In this document: in pieces, positions 60,950-62,590 of the stretch | Layout: every line of letters begins with the position of its first letter | How positions within the stretch are numbered: position 1 is the first letter of the stretch | Assembly: GCA_944385625.1 (NCBI GenBank) | Contig: CALWXZ010000002.1 | Location: 1-62,590 of the forward strand | Reading direction: 5' to 3' | DNA: 62,590 nucleotides | From: an uncultured Flavonifractor sp. | GTDB lineage: Bacteria > Bacillota > Clostridia > Oscillospirales > Oscillospiraceae | Position numbers and translations under genes: made by a program | The notes under the pieces: model-generated | What the model was told of the DNA's origin: nothing | The model's database searches: none | The model's input: only the letters and a program-made list of their open reading frames with translations

Positions 60950-61165
60950 ATGATGTGTAATGGACATTTTAAAAAATTAAGTGTGGCACATTTGATTGCA
61001 TCAGGTATGTCGGATTTCGTCATTGACGTAATGTTTGAAGAGTACCGCCTTGCTGAACAGGCCCTGAGGAAACAGGCAGACCGAAGCTATACCGACTATT
61101 ATTTTATGGGTATGACTCCAGATGAAATATCCTGTGCGGATGAGGTCAGCAAGGCGTCAGTATGA
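60950..61165 (+). CDS. Small hypothetical protein near the second recombinase
   Basis: An open frame of 71 aa (MMCNGHFKKLSVAHLIASGM...) with helical, acidic character. No clear ribosome site is seen and I do not recognise the family. It sits in AT-richer DNA after the AKR terminator, next to a serine recombinase gene, so it may belong to the mobile element. It could equally be a chance frame. Confidence 0.35.
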   Translation: MMCNGHFKKLSVAHLIASGMSDFVIDVMFEEYRLAEQALRKQADRSYTDYYFMGMTPDEISCADEVSKASV

Positions 61166-61289
61166 GCAGGTACTTCACTGTGCCAATACAATTTTTCGCT
61201 TGCCGCCATGGCTGCTGGCTGTGCCAAGTCAGGAAAGAAGTGCTCCATTAACGCATAGGCTTTATCAAACTAGAAAGGAGGGAATACTC

Positions 61290-61421
61290 ATGAAAAAGCG
61301 TGGTCAGGTACTGGTTGTTAGTTGCTTCTTTAAAGAGGAGGGAAAACAGCTCCCGGAGCTGATGTTAGGATGCCTGCGGCTTTTTGCAGAGAGAAATCTC
61401 CGCAATAAGGCAAGAATTTGA
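61290..61421 (+). CDS. Small hypothetical protein upstream of the second recombinase
   Basis: A 43-aa frame starting MKKRGQVLVVSCFFKEEGKQ with AAAGGAGGG four to five bases upstream, and a leucine-rich C-terminal helix (ELMLGCLRLFAERN). The strong ribosome site and the position 63 bases before a recombinase suggest a real accessory gene, much like the SHOCT-like gene before the recombinase at 12683. It may be a truncated form of a longer protein. Confidence 0.5.
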   Translation: MKKRGQVLVVSCFFKEEGKQLPELMLGCLRLFAERNLRNKARI

Positions 61422-61484
61422 CGATATGACCGCAAATTATTATAATGCTTATGATGAATGGCCGCTTATCTCAGGAGGTACCAT

Positions 61485-62590
61485 ATGTACTTAGAGATAA
61501 GCAATCCCATGGATTACCATGCGGCTTTATACATCAGACTATCAAAGGAGGATGAGAGTGAGGGACCATCCCAGAGCGTCCAGAACCAGGAATCCCTGTT
61601 ACGGGAGTTTGTGCAGCAGCACCGACTGAGCGTCTATGACACCTATGTGGACGACGGGTGGAGCGGCACGAATTTTGACCGCCCCAGCTTTCAGAGGATG
61701 ATTGCCGACATCGAGGCGAAGAAGGTCAATATGGTCATCACCAAGGACCTCTCCCGTCTGGGCCGTGATTACATCATGACCGGCCACTATATGGAACGGT
61801 ACTTCCCGGAGCACCGGGTGCGGTACATCTCTCTGCTGGATGGCATTGACACCGGTGTGGACTCCACCGCCAATGACATTACCCCCTTCCGGGCCATCAT
61901 GAATGATATGTACGCCAAGGACATCTCCAAGAAAATCAGGAGCGTCAAGCGGGATAAGCAGCGGAAGGGGCAGTTCATCGGTGGTAAGCCGGTGTACGGC
62001 TACAAGATGCACCCCACGGAGAAAAACAAAATCGTCATTGACGAGGAAGTAGCCCCCATCGTGCGGCGAATCTTCGCCCTGGCCCTCTCCGGCATGAGCT
62101 GCCGGAACATTGCAACCATCCTCAACCAGGAGGGGGTGCCCACCCCGGCTACCTATGCGAACCTCCCGGTGGCAAGACCCGGCCCCTATACCGGCCTGTG
62201 GAGCAGTGAGCGGATCTCCGATATGCTGCAAAATGAGACCTACATCGGCAACATGGTCCAGGGACGCAGCGTGAAGATCAGCTATAAGTCAAAAAAGTGC
62301 CTGAGGCAGACCCCGGCCAACTGGGTGGTAGTGGAGGGTACTCACGAGCCACTGGTGGACGGGGAGACCTTCCGGAAAGTGCGCCTACTGGTCAACAGCC
62401 GTAAGCACACCCGGAGCCGAACCTACGACTTCCTGCTGAAAGGGCTGATCTTCTGCCATGAGTGCGGCTATCCGCTGGCGGTGCTCAACCGGAAAAATGC
62501 CAGGGGAGAGGATGTGCTGTACTTCGTCTGCCGCACCTACCAGCGCTTCACCAAAGCGGGCGTCTGCACCTGCCACTCCATCAAGGAAAA
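61485..62590 (+). CDS. Large serine recombinase, truncated by the window end
   Basis: Serine recombinase of a mobile element, first 368 codons. The resolvase domain has the nucleophile in YIRLSKEDE, SVQNQESLLREFV, and ITKDLSRLGRDYI; the recombinase domain follows (GGKPVYGYKMHP, SGMSCRNIATILNQEGVPTP), and the zinc-ribbon begins with FCHECGYPL ... FVCRTY. This layout fits transposon recombinases of the Tn4451/TnpX group better than the SpoIVCA-like enzyme at 12683. ATG 61485 follows TCAGGAGG. The frame runs to the last base, so the gene continues beyond the window. Confidence 0.92.
   Translation, partial: MYLEISNPMDYHAALYIRLSKEDESEGPSQSVQNQESLLREFVQQHRLSVYDTYVDDGWSGTNFDRPSFQRMIADIEAKKVNMVITKDLSRLGRDYIMTGHYMERYFPEHRVRYISLLDGIDTGVDSTANDITPFRAIMNDMYAKDISKKIRSVKRDKQRKGQFIGGKPVYGYKMHPTEKNKIVIDEEVAPIVRRIFALALSGMSCRNIATILNQEGVPTPATYANLPVARPGPYTGLWSSERISDMLQNETYIGNMVQGRSVKISYKSKKCLRQTPANWVVVEGTHEPLVDGETFRKVRLLVNSRKHTRSRTYDFLLKGLIFCHECGYPLAVLNRKNARGEDVLYFVCRTYQRFTKAGVCTCHSIKE

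Noticed and set aside
1..62590. CRISPR arrays, rRNA and tRNA genes
   Set aside because: No regularly spaced direct repeats, rRNA landmarks or cloverleaf-like sequences were noticed; a dedicated tRNA scan could still find one in the intergenic gaps.

Overview
The window reads as a chromosomal segment of a spore-forming Firmicute of class Clostridia, most likely an Oscillospirales/Oscillospiraceae-type gut anaerobe. This is inference from moderately high GC coding DNA with strong AGGAGG-type ribosome sites, a sigK-type sporulation sigma fragment, large serine recombinases, Gram-positive lipoprotein signals, an S-layer-homology protein and the folate/formate enzymes of amino-acid-fermenting anaerobes. 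No rRNA, tRNA or CRISPR array was seen.

Layout. (1) 1-11866: a 5'-truncated cysteine desulfurase, a C_GCAxxG_C_C redox protein, a TDT exporter, a sulfonate/nitrate-type ABC system, an amino-acid-type ABC system with an enolase-superfamily enzyme, and a DUF4418/FtsX-type ABC exporter. (2) 11867-15616: a mobile-element scar with a SHOCT-like small gene, a large serine recombinase whose 3' end runs into the 3' half of a sigK-like gene, and decayed DNA-repair gene fragments. (3) 15617-29106: a serine/glycine/C1 block with an AGCS symporter, a cupin-PocR histidine kinase and its response regulator, D-serine dehydratase, a divergent SHMT, formate-THF ligase, FchA, a FolD that appears to lack cyclohydrolase residues, a formate-channel homologue, a THF riboswitch, FolT and a FolC/5-formyl-THF cyclo-ligase fusion. 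Together these could turn serine or glycine carbon into formate with ATP made at the ligase step. (4) 29107-29664: two more decayed gene fragments. (5) 29686-51991: a large catabolic island around one sigma-54 activator. Four perfect TGGCAT-N5-TTGC promoters and one near-match precede the hydroxyacyl-CoA dehydrogenase/lactonase, DUF6282, CoA-transferase and hydratase/Old Yellow Enzyme operons, an MFS carrier and (the near-match) a TAXI-TRAP transporter. Repeats of TTTGACACA and GTGTGCCA type recur beside them. The enzyme set fits activation of a carboxylic acid as a CoA thioester, reduction, hydration, oxidation and aldol cleavage; the substrate is unknown. (6) 52206-60737: a flavodoxin redox island with two lipoprotein flavodoxins and an S-layer-anchored flavodoxin outside the membrane, a membrane cytochrome-like protein, a flavoredoxin, two aldo/keto reductases, MerR and LysR regulators and cytoplasmic flavodoxins. 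(7) 60738-62590: the edge of a second mobile element with a truncated serine recombinase.

The strongest candidates for something undescribed are the sigma-54 acyl-CoA island with its catalytically incomplete CoA-transferase partner, the extracellular flavodoxin operon, and the C1 block in which FolD and FchA seem to have divided their labour. All functional assignments come from reading motifs by eye; no database search was run.
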